Source: Conus ventricosus
Taxonomy: Eukaryota; Mollusca; Gastropoda; Neogastropoda; Conidae
Length of the DNA stretch: 64,000 nt
Direction of reading: 5' to 3'
Assembly: GCA_018398815.1 (NCBI GenBank)
Contig: CM031611.1
Span: 39,808,155-39,872,154 of the forward strand
The translations under genes were made by a program, and so were the position numbers. Positions 12,540 to 23,838 of the stretch are shown piece after piece. Under the pieces are notes generated by a model. The model did no database searches and was not told where the DNA came from. It saw nothing but the letters and a program-made list of their open reading frames with translations. How positions within the stretch are numbered: position 1 is the stretch's first letter; each line of letters begins with the position of its first letter.

Positions 12540-12740
12540 TTGCAAACGGAAGTAAATGGCCACAGGAAGAAGGAAGTCACGTTCTCGCGAGACTTCCTTT
12601 TCTACGAGAAATATGGCGGCGCCCATTGTTGCCACGTGTTTTTACCGGGCGCTGGCAGTTGCTCAGCGTTTTGGCCGTGTGATTTCCGGTTGGGCGCTAG
12701 CGGGTTCTCGCCTGTCAAGAGGGTTAACTGGGCACATAGA
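12540..12740. promoter_or_regulatory. CpG-rich promoter-like segment (left arm)
   Basis: A 200-base CpG-rich patch in AT-rich surroundings contains the palindrome TCTCGCGAGA (12,583-12,592), a TATGGCGGC word (12,612-12,620) and CGGAAGT/ACTTCC Ets-like words. In animals TCTCGCGAGA is a known activator site of TATA-less promoters (BANP/ZBTB33 literature), and ATGGCGGC resembles a YY1 site. The patch is conserved in the right arm at 62,020-62,225. Transcription direction and target are unknown. Confidence 0.4.
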
Positions 12741-13157
12741 GCAGAATGAGGGTCTGTGCTGATAGTGTTAAAAAAAAACAAAAACAAAAAAACCAAACAT
12801 GCAACAAAACTTTTAACAAAAACAAAGAAAAAAAAATCCCACCATCATCATTTAAAAACCCATAAATACAAAATAAGTAAACATTAGTCAAGAAAAAGAA
12901 TAACGATGACTAAAAGTAAAAAATGAAATGAAAAAAAAAACCTTCATCCATTTTGGAGGAGGAGGTGGAAGGGTTCTGGCCAAATCAAATCCTTGTTCTA
13001 AAGAAGTTTCATTTTGTCTCTTAAGCCAACCAGATATCGCTGTTTTTCCTCCTATTCAAAACAAGTGGATTGTGTCCTGTTGTACTAAAACTGTTTCAGG
13101 ATGTATTTTCATTACACCCACATTATCACTTATTTCTATACAACAGGTACACCTGCG

Positions 13158-13159
13158 TG

Positions 13160-13206
<47 letters not shown>
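13158..13206. repeat. (GT)n, counterpart of 61,545-61,600
   Basis: A GT run that occupies the same place in the left arm as the CA run at 61,545-61,600 in the right arm, but differs in length. This is the usual behaviour of two alleles or two paralogous copies. Confidence 0.95.
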
Positions 13207-13207
<1 letters not shown>

Positions 13208-15229
13208 TGTGAGGATGCATACAAAATCCATGTCTAGTACACAGGCCTTCAAAGTTGCACAGAGAGAATAACATCAAAATAAACCCCAACATTTGTGAGA
13301 TAAGCTGAAAAGCCTATCATGAAAGATGACATGAGCTGAGACTGACAGCGCTTCCAATAATGTAACATTCACGTCATAGCACATACCCACGGCAGCCACT
13401 AACACCCTCACCATTCACCCCAAACACTCGTCCAAAACCATTGTCTCGGCAAAACCCACCAGCATTCAGACTGAAGATGGTTTGGTGTCTACACGAAACA
13501 CTTTCAACAAAGTACACACCAGGGATGCCAAATCCTGAGAAGGGTAAAAAGGAGGAAAATAAGATCCTGAGGGTTAAAACACATCTGTGGAAAGTCCAAG
13601 GAAATGCTGCGCTGACAGAAGCACTGTCAGCATCTGATGCACCAATGCACTCTGGCAGTGAAACTGATGATTGTGGAGATGACACTGTGATGGTATGGTG
13701 GGGAATGAATGGATCCACAGTCAGCCCCCAACAAGACAAGGATTTACAGGCAGAGAGCGAATTGTCTCCCTTTAGTTTCACATCGTTATGACAATCGGAT
13801 GAACTGCATCAGGCATGCTAACATTGTACTTCTGACAATGTGATTGTCTCTCTTTAGTTTCAGATTGTTATGACAATCAGATGAACTGTATCGGGCATGC
13901 TAACATTGTACTTCTGACAATGTACATTTGGTCCAACCGAGAACTAAATCCGAATAAACAATTTCAATATTTTCTCCTCTTGTGACAAAAGGAAAAAGCA
14001 ACTGCCGAATTTTTCCTCCCTAGCAGAAAAAGAAAAGAATAGAAACCAAAAGTCTGCACCAACCTTCCCCCAAAAACAAATGACACATTTATAGCCCCTG
14101 TGTCAGCTTTGCCTGCCATCAATTCACATGTCCAAGATCAATCCTTACAGCACCAACACGAATGCAGACCAAAGTGAACACATCTGAACATCCCATTTTC
14201 AGCCATTACTAAGTCTCATATACGTCGTCAAACATGTCTACCCCAAAACTGTCACGGTATACTTTGTAACATAAACTTGTGCATTTTGGAAAAAACAACA
14301 GGTGTTTTAGGGAAAAAAAGGTGTATTTTGGGGGGAAAAACCAGGTGTACAAAAAACACATATTTTGAAAGAAAAAAAAACAAGTGTATTTCATTTTCAT
14401 TTTGACGCAGTTTTCAACAAATACTAAAATCTATCAATTTAGTATGTCATGATTGCTTGCTATATCATATCAAGAAATCTCTGATGTAGTGTACAAAACA
14501 AAACTTTGCTAGAATTTTTGCTTGGTGTATTTTTCACGTGAGAGGTATATTGTCATCTTTTACACAGAATGGTGAACAAAATACACCAAAACCATAGCGA
14601 TGGGCAGGTCTGCGTCATCTTTCAGCGAGTCTGCGTCATCTTCAGCGACAATTTCCAGTGATCCAAAAGGCAGTCACAGACGACAACCTGTCTGATTTAG
14701 TTTTAGGACTAATTGAGAAATGTTTAGGAGCATTCTGATTTCTTTTTGTCTCCACACTCGAATACTCAACAGCATCGAAAAGCATCAAACATTTACCTGA
14801 ACTGCATAAAATTTGCGTAAACCAACACATCAATGTGTGTACAGCCTGCTGTTGAGTTCACCAGACCTTTCAGGACAACCTGATTCAAAGGTCTGCTCCT
14901 GCTGCCCCTCTTTCACTGTTACTACCAAACCCACACCACCAGGTCGCTTCGCTGCTTCAGAACCTCCTCAGCTGCAATCCATGATCAGACATGATGTCTG
15001 ATCAGGCGGAAAAAGCCTGAAATATTTCAGACAGTCCCGAAGGCCACGTTGGATCCCCGAGTGAGGACCAGGGGCAATGGCCTCATGGGGTCAGGGGATG
15101 TTGGTCCCTGGAGCGGAAGCTTTTCTCCACCAGACTTGCTAACCATTGTGAGTTTACTGGAGTGCTAAAGACATCCTATATGACAGTTCTTGATTCTTGA
15201 TGCCTGCAGTCCTGTCATACTTCTTCCGT

Positions 15230-15450
15230 CTTTAGCAATGCTTTTTTTTTCTTCCATTCTTAGCAACGCTTTTTTTTTCTTCCGTTCTTAGCAACGCTTT
15301 TTTTTTTCTTCCGTTCTTAGCAATGCTTTTTTTTCTTCCATTTTTAGCAATGCTTTTTTTTCTTCCGTTCTTAGCAATGCTTTTTTTCTTCCGTTCTTAG
15401 CAATGCTTTTTTTCCTTCCGTTCTTAGCAATGCTTTTTTTCCCCATAGCC
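15230..15450. repeat. About 28-bp T-rich tandem repeat, eight or nine copies
   Basis: Units combine GTTCTTAGCAATGC with a run of T and TTCTTCC. The right arm has the same array at 57,500-57,670, where the unique bases are largely replaced by run bases (for example GAACGG becomes GAAGGG). Frames such as the repeated Lys-rich peptide are artefacts. Confidence 0.85.
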
Positions 15451-16646
15451 TTAGAAACATTTCGAGCCCAGAACTCTTTTTTTTTTTTTTTTTTTACAAG
15501 TCTGGGGGTACTGTCAGACAAATCAAACATCAATAAGATAATGGACTGAATTTTGAACTTGAAACCTGATGTTCTTACTCTTACATACTCCCCAAAATTT
15601 TCTCTGCAGATTTATGCCAATCTCAAGACTGGCCCTGGAGACCTTTAACACGTCTGACTTCAGGACAAAACCTGAAGAGACTCCTGTCTGATGATGCCAC
15701 GGTACACTCAAGTAGATAGCAGAGATTACCTGTCAGGGAATACAATGTATTGTGTCCTTTCATGTTTGGGCAGTTGAGTCCGTGGACTGGTCTGCTCAAC
15801 AAAGGTGTGGTGTAACATCACACATGACTGGCTCTGGCTCATCTTCTTCACCTGATGCAAGCAGCGTGACTTGCTGAACCACCCTGTGCTCAACACACCA
15901 TGCACATAGGAAAACTGACTCAGGGGGGTTTACACTATGAAACACTAACAAGGTGAGAAAATGAACCTGCTGAACGATTCTGATCTCCGCGTCACATCAG
16001 TGCAGACTGCAACAGGTCATAACAAAACACAACAGAATCAAGACAGCTGGAAATTCGGAGCAACGCAAACCTGAAAGTCATTTCATCATTCTGAACTGTC
16101 AAAAACACATTTTCTTCCTCCAATCTTCATGCACATGAATCCATTTTGAGGGAGAAAGACATTATAACATTATAAATACACCAAGACTGTAAACGCTTAC
16201 TTTTTTCAACCCGCACAAAATCTTTCTTTTTTTTTCGGCCCACCCCCTTCTTTCCTCCTTTACCTCAAATTTTCTTTTTCAATTATACATGTTTAAAACA
16301 GAAATTATGCAAAAGCTTGCAAACGAGCTTCTCTGCCTCCCTGAAACAGGTCTGAGTTAACCCCTGACAATGGCAAAATGACATGCAGAATAACCTATTT
16401 GACATGCTCAAATTCTAGAACCAAATTTCAAAGGCAATTTTTTTTTGGTTTCCACTGGGCTTAACACAGACAGTTTTTCAAGTTGCTGCAAAGATTGTCA
16501 AAATGACTCATTTTCTCTGTTTCCATGATTGTCAACTGATTTACACAGTCATTTCATTTGAATTCTTTCGTTGCACGAACACTTTCTTTCATCCTACAAC
16601 ACAGAAAGAGTTCAAACCAAATTCCTTCTTTCAGTCCACATGAGTC

Positions 16647-17646
16647 NNNNNNNNNNNNNNNNNNNNNNNNNNNNNNNNNNNNNNNNNNNNNNNNNNNNNN
16701 NNNNNNNNNNNNNNNNNNNNNNNNNNNNNNNNNNNNNNNNNNNNNNNNNNNNNNNNNNNNNNNNNNNNNNNNNNNNNNNNNNNNNNNNNNNNNNNNNNNN
16801 NNNNNNNNNNNNNNNNNNNNNNNNNNNNNNNNNNNNNNNNNNNNNNNNNNNNNNNNNNNNNNNNNNNNNNNNNNNNNNNNNNNNNNNNNNNNNNNNNNNN
16901 NNNNNNNNNNNNNNNNNNNNNNNNNNNNNNNNNNNNNNNNNNNNNNNNNNNNNNNNNNNNNNNNNNNNNNNNNNNNNNNNNNNNNNNNNNNNNNNNNNNN
17001 NNNNNNNNNNNNNNNNNNNNNNNNNNNNNNNNNNNNNNNNNNNNNNNNNNNNNNNNNNNNNNNNNNNNNNNNNNNNNNNNNNNNNNNNNNNNNNNNNNNN
17101 NNNNNNNNNNNNNNNNNNNNNNNNNNNNNNNNNNNNNNNNNNNNNNNNNNNNNNNNNNNNNNNNNNNNNNNNNNNNNNNNNNNNNNNNNNNNNNNNNNNN
17201 NNNNNNNNNNNNNNNNNNNNNNNNNNNNNNNNNNNNNNNNNNNNNNNNNNNNNNNNNNNNNNNNNNNNNNNNNNNNNNNNNNNNNNNNNNNNNNNNNNNN
17301 NNNNNNNNNNNNNNNNNNNNNNNNNNNNNNNNNNNNNNNNNNNNNNNNNNNNNNNNNNNNNNNNNNNNNNNNNNNNNNNNNNNNNNNNNNNNNNNNNNNN
17401 NNNNNNNNNNNNNNNNNNNNNNNNNNNNNNNNNNNNNNNNNNNNNNNNNNNNNNNNNNNNNNNNNNNNNNNNNNNNNNNNNNNNNNNNNNNNNNNNNNNN
17501 NNNNNNNNNNNNNNNNNNNNNNNNNNNNNNNNNNNNNNNNNNNNNNNNNNNNNNNNNNNNNNNNNNNNNNNNNNNNNNNNNNNNNNNNNNNNNNNNNNNN
17601 NNNNNNNNNNNNNNNNNNNNNNNNNNNNNNNNNNNNNNNNNNNNNN
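16647..17646. other. Assembly gap of exactly 1,000 N
   Basis: The round length indicates a scaffolding placeholder of unknown true size. The left arm of the inverted duplication ends at this gap, so the orientation of the 1-16,646 contig relative to the rest depends on the scaffolding. Confidence 0.99.
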
Positions 17647-17876
17647 ATTCCCACCATCCACCCGTTTTAAAGTAACGATTACGTCGATTTTAGAGGTTTT
17701 TGCGTGTTAATTTTTTTTAGAAAACAGGTGTTAATTTTGGCCAAAACTGACATGAGAAGGACGTGATTTGTATGTGAAAAGGGGGGTTTTCGTGCAAAAT
17801 AAGATGGGTGGTCTTGAACCCGTATATTTACATTCTCTTCATTCTTTCCCGCCATCGCCCCAGTTTATGCAGAACA

Positions 17877-18091
17877 ATGGCAGAGAAAAAGCAGCAATAC
17901 CTTTCATTTCTTTTCGCAGAAAAGGCCACTGGATCAGAGGGTTTCAGAATCATCAACTCCTTCTTCCTCAGAAGTCGAACCTTCCACGTCTACAGCAGAA
18001 GTGGAGCATTCAGGGATTAATCCGATTTCATCTTCAGAGGTGGAAAGATCAGACATTATTAAAAAGACCTTGTTTGACCTTGACGAGATCG
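17877..18091 (+). pseudogene. Possible transposase N-terminal fragment
   Basis: ATG at 17,877 opens MAEKKQQYLSFLFAEKA. After one frameshift the sequence continues as a Ser/Glu-rich stretch (PSSSEVEPSTSTAEVE, then SSSEVERSDIIKK) up to a 24-base T run ending in CAG. A basic start with K-K-Q-x-x-L-x-F-x-F followed by a Ser-rich linker resembles the N-termini of hAT/ZMYM-type transposase-derived proteins. The catalytic domain is absent and the resemblance is weak. Confidence 0.3.
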
Positions 18092-18329
18092 GTTTTTTTT
18101 TTTTTTTTTTTTTTTTTCAGTTCACGTATCTCTATGACTTTTGTGCGGACGCAAAATCAGGCCAGTCGTACGCATTTTTTCAGCTGGTCTGCGTATGACG
18201 TACGCAACCGACGAAAGCCTAGCACAATCCATGGAGAGACAGACAGACAGACAGACAGACAGAGTGAGAAAGAGAGAGAGAGTAGAAGTAAGCATGTACT
18301 TGTTGGTCATTATTGGTTTGTTGTCATTC

Positions 18330-18880
18330 TATTTGTACTCCCAGTTCTTATAGAACAGGGACTACTTTACAATGGGAACGAAGAAATGCTGTCTGTGTGT
18401 CTGTCCGTCCGTGGTCAAAATGTGTTCCACTCGCTTCAGACAAAATACTGGGCTGATCTTTCTGAATATTTGTAGGTATGTTTATTATGGGTCACGGATG
18501 ATGCCCGAAGTTTTATTTCACCGTTATAGCGGTTACTAACAGCTATAACGACCCACAACGGTTTTACTTCTTTATGGAATATCTCAGAAAGTACTTGGTC
18601 GATCTTTCTGAAATTTTGTAAGCGTGTTCATTATGGGTCATAAATAATGCCCGATGTTTATTTTACCGTTATAGCTGTTACTAACGGCTATAACGGCCCA
18701 TAATGGTTTTCTTGTTTATGGAAAATCTCAGAAAGTACTTGGCCGATCTGACTGAAAATTTGTAGGTATGTTCAATATGGGTCACAGATGATGGCCGATG
18801 TTTACCAGAATAGCCGTTACTAATGGCTATAACGGCCCAAAACGTTTTTTCCTCTTTATGGAATATCTCACACGTATTCA
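18330..18880 (+). repeat. Palindrome-bearing 140-bp tandem repeat element (copy A)
   Basis: Three units of about 140 bases each hold a near-perfect palindrome, CGTTATAGCCGTTA then C then TAACGGCTATAACG with variants, followed by TATGGAAT/AATCTCAGAAAGTACTTGG. The reverse complement of the same element lies at 22,480-23,310, together with the same flank (TAGAACAGGGA...ACAAAATACTGGGC). The shared flank beside the tandem core shows it is one interspersed element that carries an internal satellite. Confidence 0.8.
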
Positions 18881-19174
18881 AGATAAACTGGGAGTACGTT
18901 TATATGCTTTACATCTTGTTTTTTTTTCTTAGTTCTTTTTTTCTGTCTTTGATGTGGTGGGTGGTAGTGATGGTGGTGGTGGTGGTGGTGGTGTTTTTTT
19001 TTTTTTTTTTTCTCTCTCTAAAGATGTGATATTTGTTAATGAGAAACAGGATGACAAAAACAAACAAACAAACAAACAAAACTAACAAACGAAACAAACA
19101 AAACAAATCACAAACAAACAAAACAAACAAAAAACGACCTGTAGAAAGGAAACACTGCTGTACCAGCAGCTTAC

Positions 19175-19606
19175 CTGTGATTCCGTTTCGCTGTCGTCAT
19201 GAAGCAGAGAAGTTGAGTTGGATGACCTCAACGATGTCCTCGGTGTCTCCTTCTCGTCATCGACCTGTCTGTTCACACCATGACCTCCCTCTCCGCCATG
19301 GTCCCCAACACTGCCGCCGCCCGTTTTGCTGCCGGACCAAAGCAGGCTGCCCTTCCTCCGCCCGCTCTTCAACCTGGAGGCTTTCTTTATGCTGCGTAGC
19401 TTTGCCTGCAAGGTGCGAGGTTCTGCCACTGCGTTCGTGTGGTCGTTGACAGGAGCTTCATGCCCCGAGTCCATGATGACTGCGCTGTCCACCTGCTCGT
19501 TTCTTGTGGATGAGAAGGTCGCTGAGGTGTAGAGAACGAGGTAGATGGCGGCACAGGTCAGGCTGATTACCACGATGAGGCGCCATTGGTGGGAAGAGAG
19601 AGGCAT
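19175..19606 (-). CDS. First coding exon of a type II membrane protein
   Basis: The minus strand has ATG at 19,606, 144 in-frame codons and a consensus donor CACAG|GTAAGC (exon ends 19,175, phase 0). The protein starts MPLSSHQWR, then an uncharged helix IVVISLTCAAIYLVLY (about residues 10-25), then a Ser/Lys/Asp-rich hydrophilic stem. A short cytoplasmic tail, one signal anchor and a low-complexity stem is the standard N-terminus of Golgi glycosyltransferases and carbohydrate sulfotransferases; the catalytic domain would lie in exons further along the minus strand (below 19,082), which were not found before the gap. An upstream acceptor-like TTTGCAG at about 20,240 suggests a 5' UTR exon. The enzyme class is inferred only from topology. 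Confidence 0.55.
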
Positions 19607-20507
19607 TTTTTTTTAAAAATTTAATTTACCGTGAAAGTTGGACACAAGGAGAAAAAGTCAGATTTTACGAAGCAGAAGAAAGTTTTGTCAGTTTTGAAAC
19701 TCGATATTTCTCTCACACGTTCACTATCGTTTATGAACGTGGCATTTTATTAGATTTTCTTTTTTTCTTCTGTTTGTTTGTTTCTCTTTCTTTCTTTCTC
19801 CCTCTCTGTCTGTCTTTCTTTCTTTTTGTCTATTTTTTTTTCTTTCTCTCTTTCCTTTTCCTCCCCTTTCTCCCGTCTACTTAATATTCCACACACAGAG
19901 CAGTTGAAGACACTAATACTGACAAGAATGAACAAGAAAGCCTTCAACTGCCCTAATGGTTAGGCTTCATACAAGACGTGCAGTCCTTTCGAGAACTTAG
20001 TCTAGGATTGTATGCGAATATATGAGTTGACTGCAATTATGAAACGCTGACCAGAGACTTTCCACAGTGGTGATTTATAAATCAGATCCTTAGTAACAAC
20101 TGAATGGATTTCCGTCACACATTCTTCCCACTGAGTCTGGTCCCAAACATCTTCCGTGAAAAGCTCAGCTGTCTGCTCGGGTCACGACTGAAACCAACGT
20201 AGACCTTATCTTTGGAGTCTGGCCCTGGCTCTCAATGTTCCTGCAAACAAAACAATATGTTAGGAGTCAGAACCATGGTCGGTGTTTTGGATTGGTAGGT
20301 TGTTTTAGGGTTGCAGTTGTCGTTGTTGTTGTTGTTGTTGTTGTTGTGGTCGTCGTCGTCGTGTTTTGTCCGAGCCGCTACAATTTTTCTTGTTGCACAT
20401 AGTACTGGTCAAAATATCAGTCCACAACATCCATCTTGCGCCCAATGTAAAAGAATATGTCATCGCTTGTTCTTCGTTTTCATTGTCCTGAACGTTGCTT
20501 ATTTTAT

Positions 20508-20650
20508 CTGAAGAAGACTTAAGAGATCGAAACGCGTCGTGTTTTGTCTTGTAATTTGTTGTCCATATTAACTGGCGGGTTTACATTGAATTCCTTTTAA
20601 AATTTGTTTGTCCATGTTAACTGGCGGGTTTACATTGAATTCGTTTTAAA
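20508..20650 (+). repeat. Interspersed repeat with CTGAAGAAG...GAAAC motif, second copy
   Basis: This has CTGAAGAAGACTTAAGAGAT, CGAAACG, CTTGTAATTTG and then two tandem copies of a 64-base unit with AACTGGCGGGTTTACATTG. It is the same family as 8,270-8,420 in the opposite orientation. No coding sequence is attached. Confidence 0.5.
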
Positions 20651-21474
20651 ATTTTGTTTCAGTTTCCGCTTGCAGTCATCTCGCTTTGAAACCAAAATAT
20701 AAGTCTAGCTTGCGGAGACATTGTCAAGGTCTAGCGTTGCGAGTTCGCAGACAACCTACGCTGAACAGTTTAATTTGCGGTGCTCACCACAAGCCAACCA
20801 ATCTCTAACGGTTTCATTGCAGTCTTGCTGTTTAATGCCCAACAGACCGCGTGGGGATCACGTCAGGGGCCGTATTCATGAACAGACTTAACTGGAGGTT
20901 AAACCCGACTTCCGCTGGTTAACTCTCTAATAACATAATGATAGGGCTATAACATCGTCAAACTGACAGAGGTTTTGCTGCTGTTGTTGTTGGTGGTGGT
21001 GGTGGTTGGTTTGCTGGTTGGTTGGTGGGTTGGTAGATTGGTTCAGCACAATATATTGCAGTCCTAGATCATGGCCCACCTGTGACGTCTGTCCGATCTT
21101 GCGGTCAACAGAGTGTCGGAGCTGTCCTATCTACAAAGTGTAGGCTACACAGGCCAAATCGGTCGCAAACGTTCTCAAACTTCAGCAGTTCCAACCATTT
21201 CGAAAACGTGTCAAATCGCTTGATGTCACCTCGCAGCGCCGTGATAAACGAAGCTGATACAAATAGTTGTAATGCTTTTTTTAAATTTAATTTCATTTTA
21301 AGGAAAATGGTGAATTTTTGAAGGACGAAGAATTTTAATTTATTGCTTATCTTGATTTTTATGCTGTTGCCCATGTCACTTTCACTCGATGTCGTCTTGT
21401 CAATCACGCAAGCGAATTAAAGAGAAGAAAAAAAGGAAAAAAGAAAAACCCATAAGATTGGTTACAGTGACGGG

Positions 21475-21479
<5 letters not shown>

Positions 21480-21548
<69 letters not shown>

Positions 21549-21563
21549 ACACACACACACACA
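21480..21563. repeat. (CA)n microsatellite
   Basis: Near-pure CA run of about 84 bases with one CT interruption at 21,541-21,542. It sits at the left edge of the 240-bp tandem block. Confidence 0.95.
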
Positions 21564-21639
21564 AACAAACAAGATGCGAAGCATATAAACGTACTCCCAG
21601 TTTTCCAAACCGCTTATAAATCGGCCAAGTGCTTTGTGA

Positions 21640-22440
21640 GATAAGAAATACAGGCAAAATAACGGTTTTAAACGGTTATTTAACCAATGCACTTTTCAAA
21701 CTAGTATTTTAGTCCTCACTGGGCTAAAGCCTGTGTACACACCAAATTTCATCCAAATCGGACAATATGTCAAGAATAACGGTTTTTAACGGTCAGATTT
21801 TGAAACACTACATGGAAGTGCCATTTGTGTGTGATGACCTTTCTATATACAAAATTTCATTAAAACCCACCAATATATAAAGAATAACGGCAAAACAACG
21901 GTTTAACGGTTATATAACCGATATACACTTTTGAAACCGGTATTTTAGTCCTCACTGGGCTAAAGCCTGTATACATATCAAATTTCATGCAAACTGGACA
22001 ATATGTCAAGAATAACGGTTTTTAACGGTCAAATTTTGAAACACTACATCATGGAAGTGCCATTTGTGTGTGATAACCTTTCTATATACCAAATTTCAAT
22101 AAAACCCACCAATATATAAAAAATAACGGCAAAATGACGGTTTAACGGTTATATAAACCGATATACACTTTTGAAACCAGTATTTTAGTCCTCACTGGGC
22201 TAAAGCCTGTGTACATATCAAATTTAATCCAAAGTGGACAATATGTCAAGAATAACGGTTTTTAACGGTCAGATTTTGAAACACTGTATAGAAGTGCCAT
22301 TTGTGAGTGATAACCTTTCTATACCAAATTTCATTAAAATCCACCTATATATAAGAAATAACGGCAGATTAACGGTTTTTAACGGTTGTTTAATCCATTT
22401 TCAGCATTACATCACATACATACGGACAGAGGCTCCGATT
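21640..22440. repeat. About 240-bp tandem repeat, three copies, AACGG-rich
   Basis: The phrase CCTCACTGGGCTAAAGCCTG recurs at 21,714, 21,950 and 22,190, giving periods of 236 and 240. Each unit also has AATAACGG, TTTTTAACGGTCA and AAATTTCAT blocks. It runs directly into the 147-bp palindrome-bearing repeat, so both belong to one larger repetitive element. Confidence 0.9.
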
Positions 22441-22479
22441 TGTCACAAGATCATCCAAACCGCTTATAAATTGGCCAAG

Positions 22480-23310
22480 TACTTTCTGAGATATTCCATA
22501 AAGAAGAAAAACAGTTACAGGCCGTTACAACCGTTAGTAACGGCTATAACGGGGCAAACTAAAACATCAGGTCTAGTTGCAAAGCGAGACGACTGCAGGC
22601 GGAAATCTAAACAAATCTTAAATAAATGTTAGCGAACCGCCCAGAGAACGTGGACAAACGAGTCACAAGACAAAACACAGACAGGCATCATCCGTGACCC
22701 ATAATGAACATACCTGCTAATTTTCATAAAGGTCGGCCAATTCCATAAAGAGGAAAAACCGTCACAGGCCGTTACAGCCGTTAGTAACGGTTATAACGGT
22801 AAACTAAAACATCGGGCATTATTCGTGACCCATAATGAACATACCTACAAATTTTCAGAAAGATCGGCCAAGTACTTTCTGAGATATTCCATAAAGAAGA
22901 AAAACCGTTACATGCCGTTACAGCCGTTAGTAACGGCTATAACGAGGTAAACTAAAACATCGGGCATCATCCGTGACCCATAAATGAACGTACTTGCTCA
23001 TTTTTACAAAGATCGGCCAAGTACTTTCTGAGATATTCTGTAAAGAAGAAAAACCGTTACAGGCCGTTACAGCCGTTAGTAACGGCTATAGCGGTAAACT
23101 AAAACATCGGGCATCATCCGTGGCCCATAATGAACATACCAGAGACGTAGAACATACGTCTCTGAACATACCTACAAATTTTCAGAAAGATCGGCCCAGT
23201 AGTTTTGTCTGGAGCGAGTGGAACACATTTGACCACGGACACACACACACACAGCATTTCTTTCGTTCCCATTCTAAAGTACTCCCTGTTCTATAAGAAC
23301 TAGGAGTACA
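22480..23310 (-). repeat. Palindrome-bearing about 147-bp tandem repeat element (copy B)
   Basis: This is the reverse complement of the 18,330-18,880 element. TTCCATAAAG or its variant recurs at about 22,497, 22,741, 22,888 and 23,037. Each unit holds CCGTTAGTAACGGCTATAAC-type palindromes. The right end (23,180-23,310) repeats the unique flank of copy A in inverted orientation, so the element boundary is near 23,310. Confidence 0.85.
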
Positions 23311-23588
23311 CATAAGACCGTATGGCGAAAGCTTGGCTGTGTCTGGAGTGGCACTGTCTTCATCTGTCCGTGGGCAGGGGTGGTTGGGTCTGTGGGTGTG
23401 CTCGGCAGCTGGAGGGTGGTGTTTTTCGCCGGTGGGCTCTGCAGTCATGAAATACGGGCTGGTACACCCATGGGGATGCTACTTTAAGGCTGTTATGAGC
23501 TGCATCCTGCAGTCTGATTTACCTCTGTTCAGGAGCAGTTATGTCCCTTGATATCTTAATGGAGTGTGTCGCGGTCAAATTTGTTGCT

Positions 23589-23838
23589 CAGTCAAATCGG
23601 TTGCTGGCATACCAGTTTAGGCAAAAAATGACGTCATTTGATGCCACAACACACATCCGCCTACTCAGAAATGTGTGAGCACGACTTGGCCTAACGGCCT
23701 TCGTTCATTCGTCCTTCGTCCTCTCTCGGGCTTCGCCCTACTCTAATCTAAAGACCATCGATTCTGCTTTGGAGTAGACTGGGACACTGGTGACGTCATT
23801 TTTTGCCTAAACTGGTATGCCAGCAACCGATTTGACTG
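23589..23838. mobile_element. MITE with 48-bp perfect terminal inverted repeats
   Basis: Bases 23,589-23,636 are the exact reverse complement of 23,791-23,838 (48 of 48). Both arms start CAGTCAAATCGG at the outer end and finish TGACGTCA at the inner end. The 154-base interior has no reading frame. Small size, identical terminal inverted repeats and no coding capacity fit a MITE. A clear target-site duplication was not found, so the superfamily is open. The perfect match implies recent insertion or gene conversion. Confidence 0.85.

Larger units (their letters stand above)
10780..16646 (+). repeat. Left arm of large inverted duplication
   Basis: The sequence is the reverse complement of 56,330-64,000, apart from indels and one large insertion in the other arm. 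Checked anchor pairs: 10,780-10,830 with the last bases of the window; 11,190 with 63,555; 12,583 with 62,169; 13,150-13,210 with 61,540-61,610; 13,600 with 61,130; 14,300 with 60,450; 14,820 with 59,935; 15,000-15,060 with 59,780-59,700; 15,240-15,450 with 57,680-57,500; 16,330 with 56,600; 16,570 with 56,345. The match runs into the N gap. No protein-coding gene is apparent in the arm. Confidence 0.9.

Noticed and set aside
13441..13791. 116-codon frame in the left arm as a gene
   Set aside because: Its counterpart in the right arm (61,300-60,910) is broken by frameshifts and no known domain is visible; composition is compatible with chance.
16554..17710. Frames of more than 340 codons across the gap
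   Set aside because: Almost entirely N; they are artefacts of translating unknown bases.
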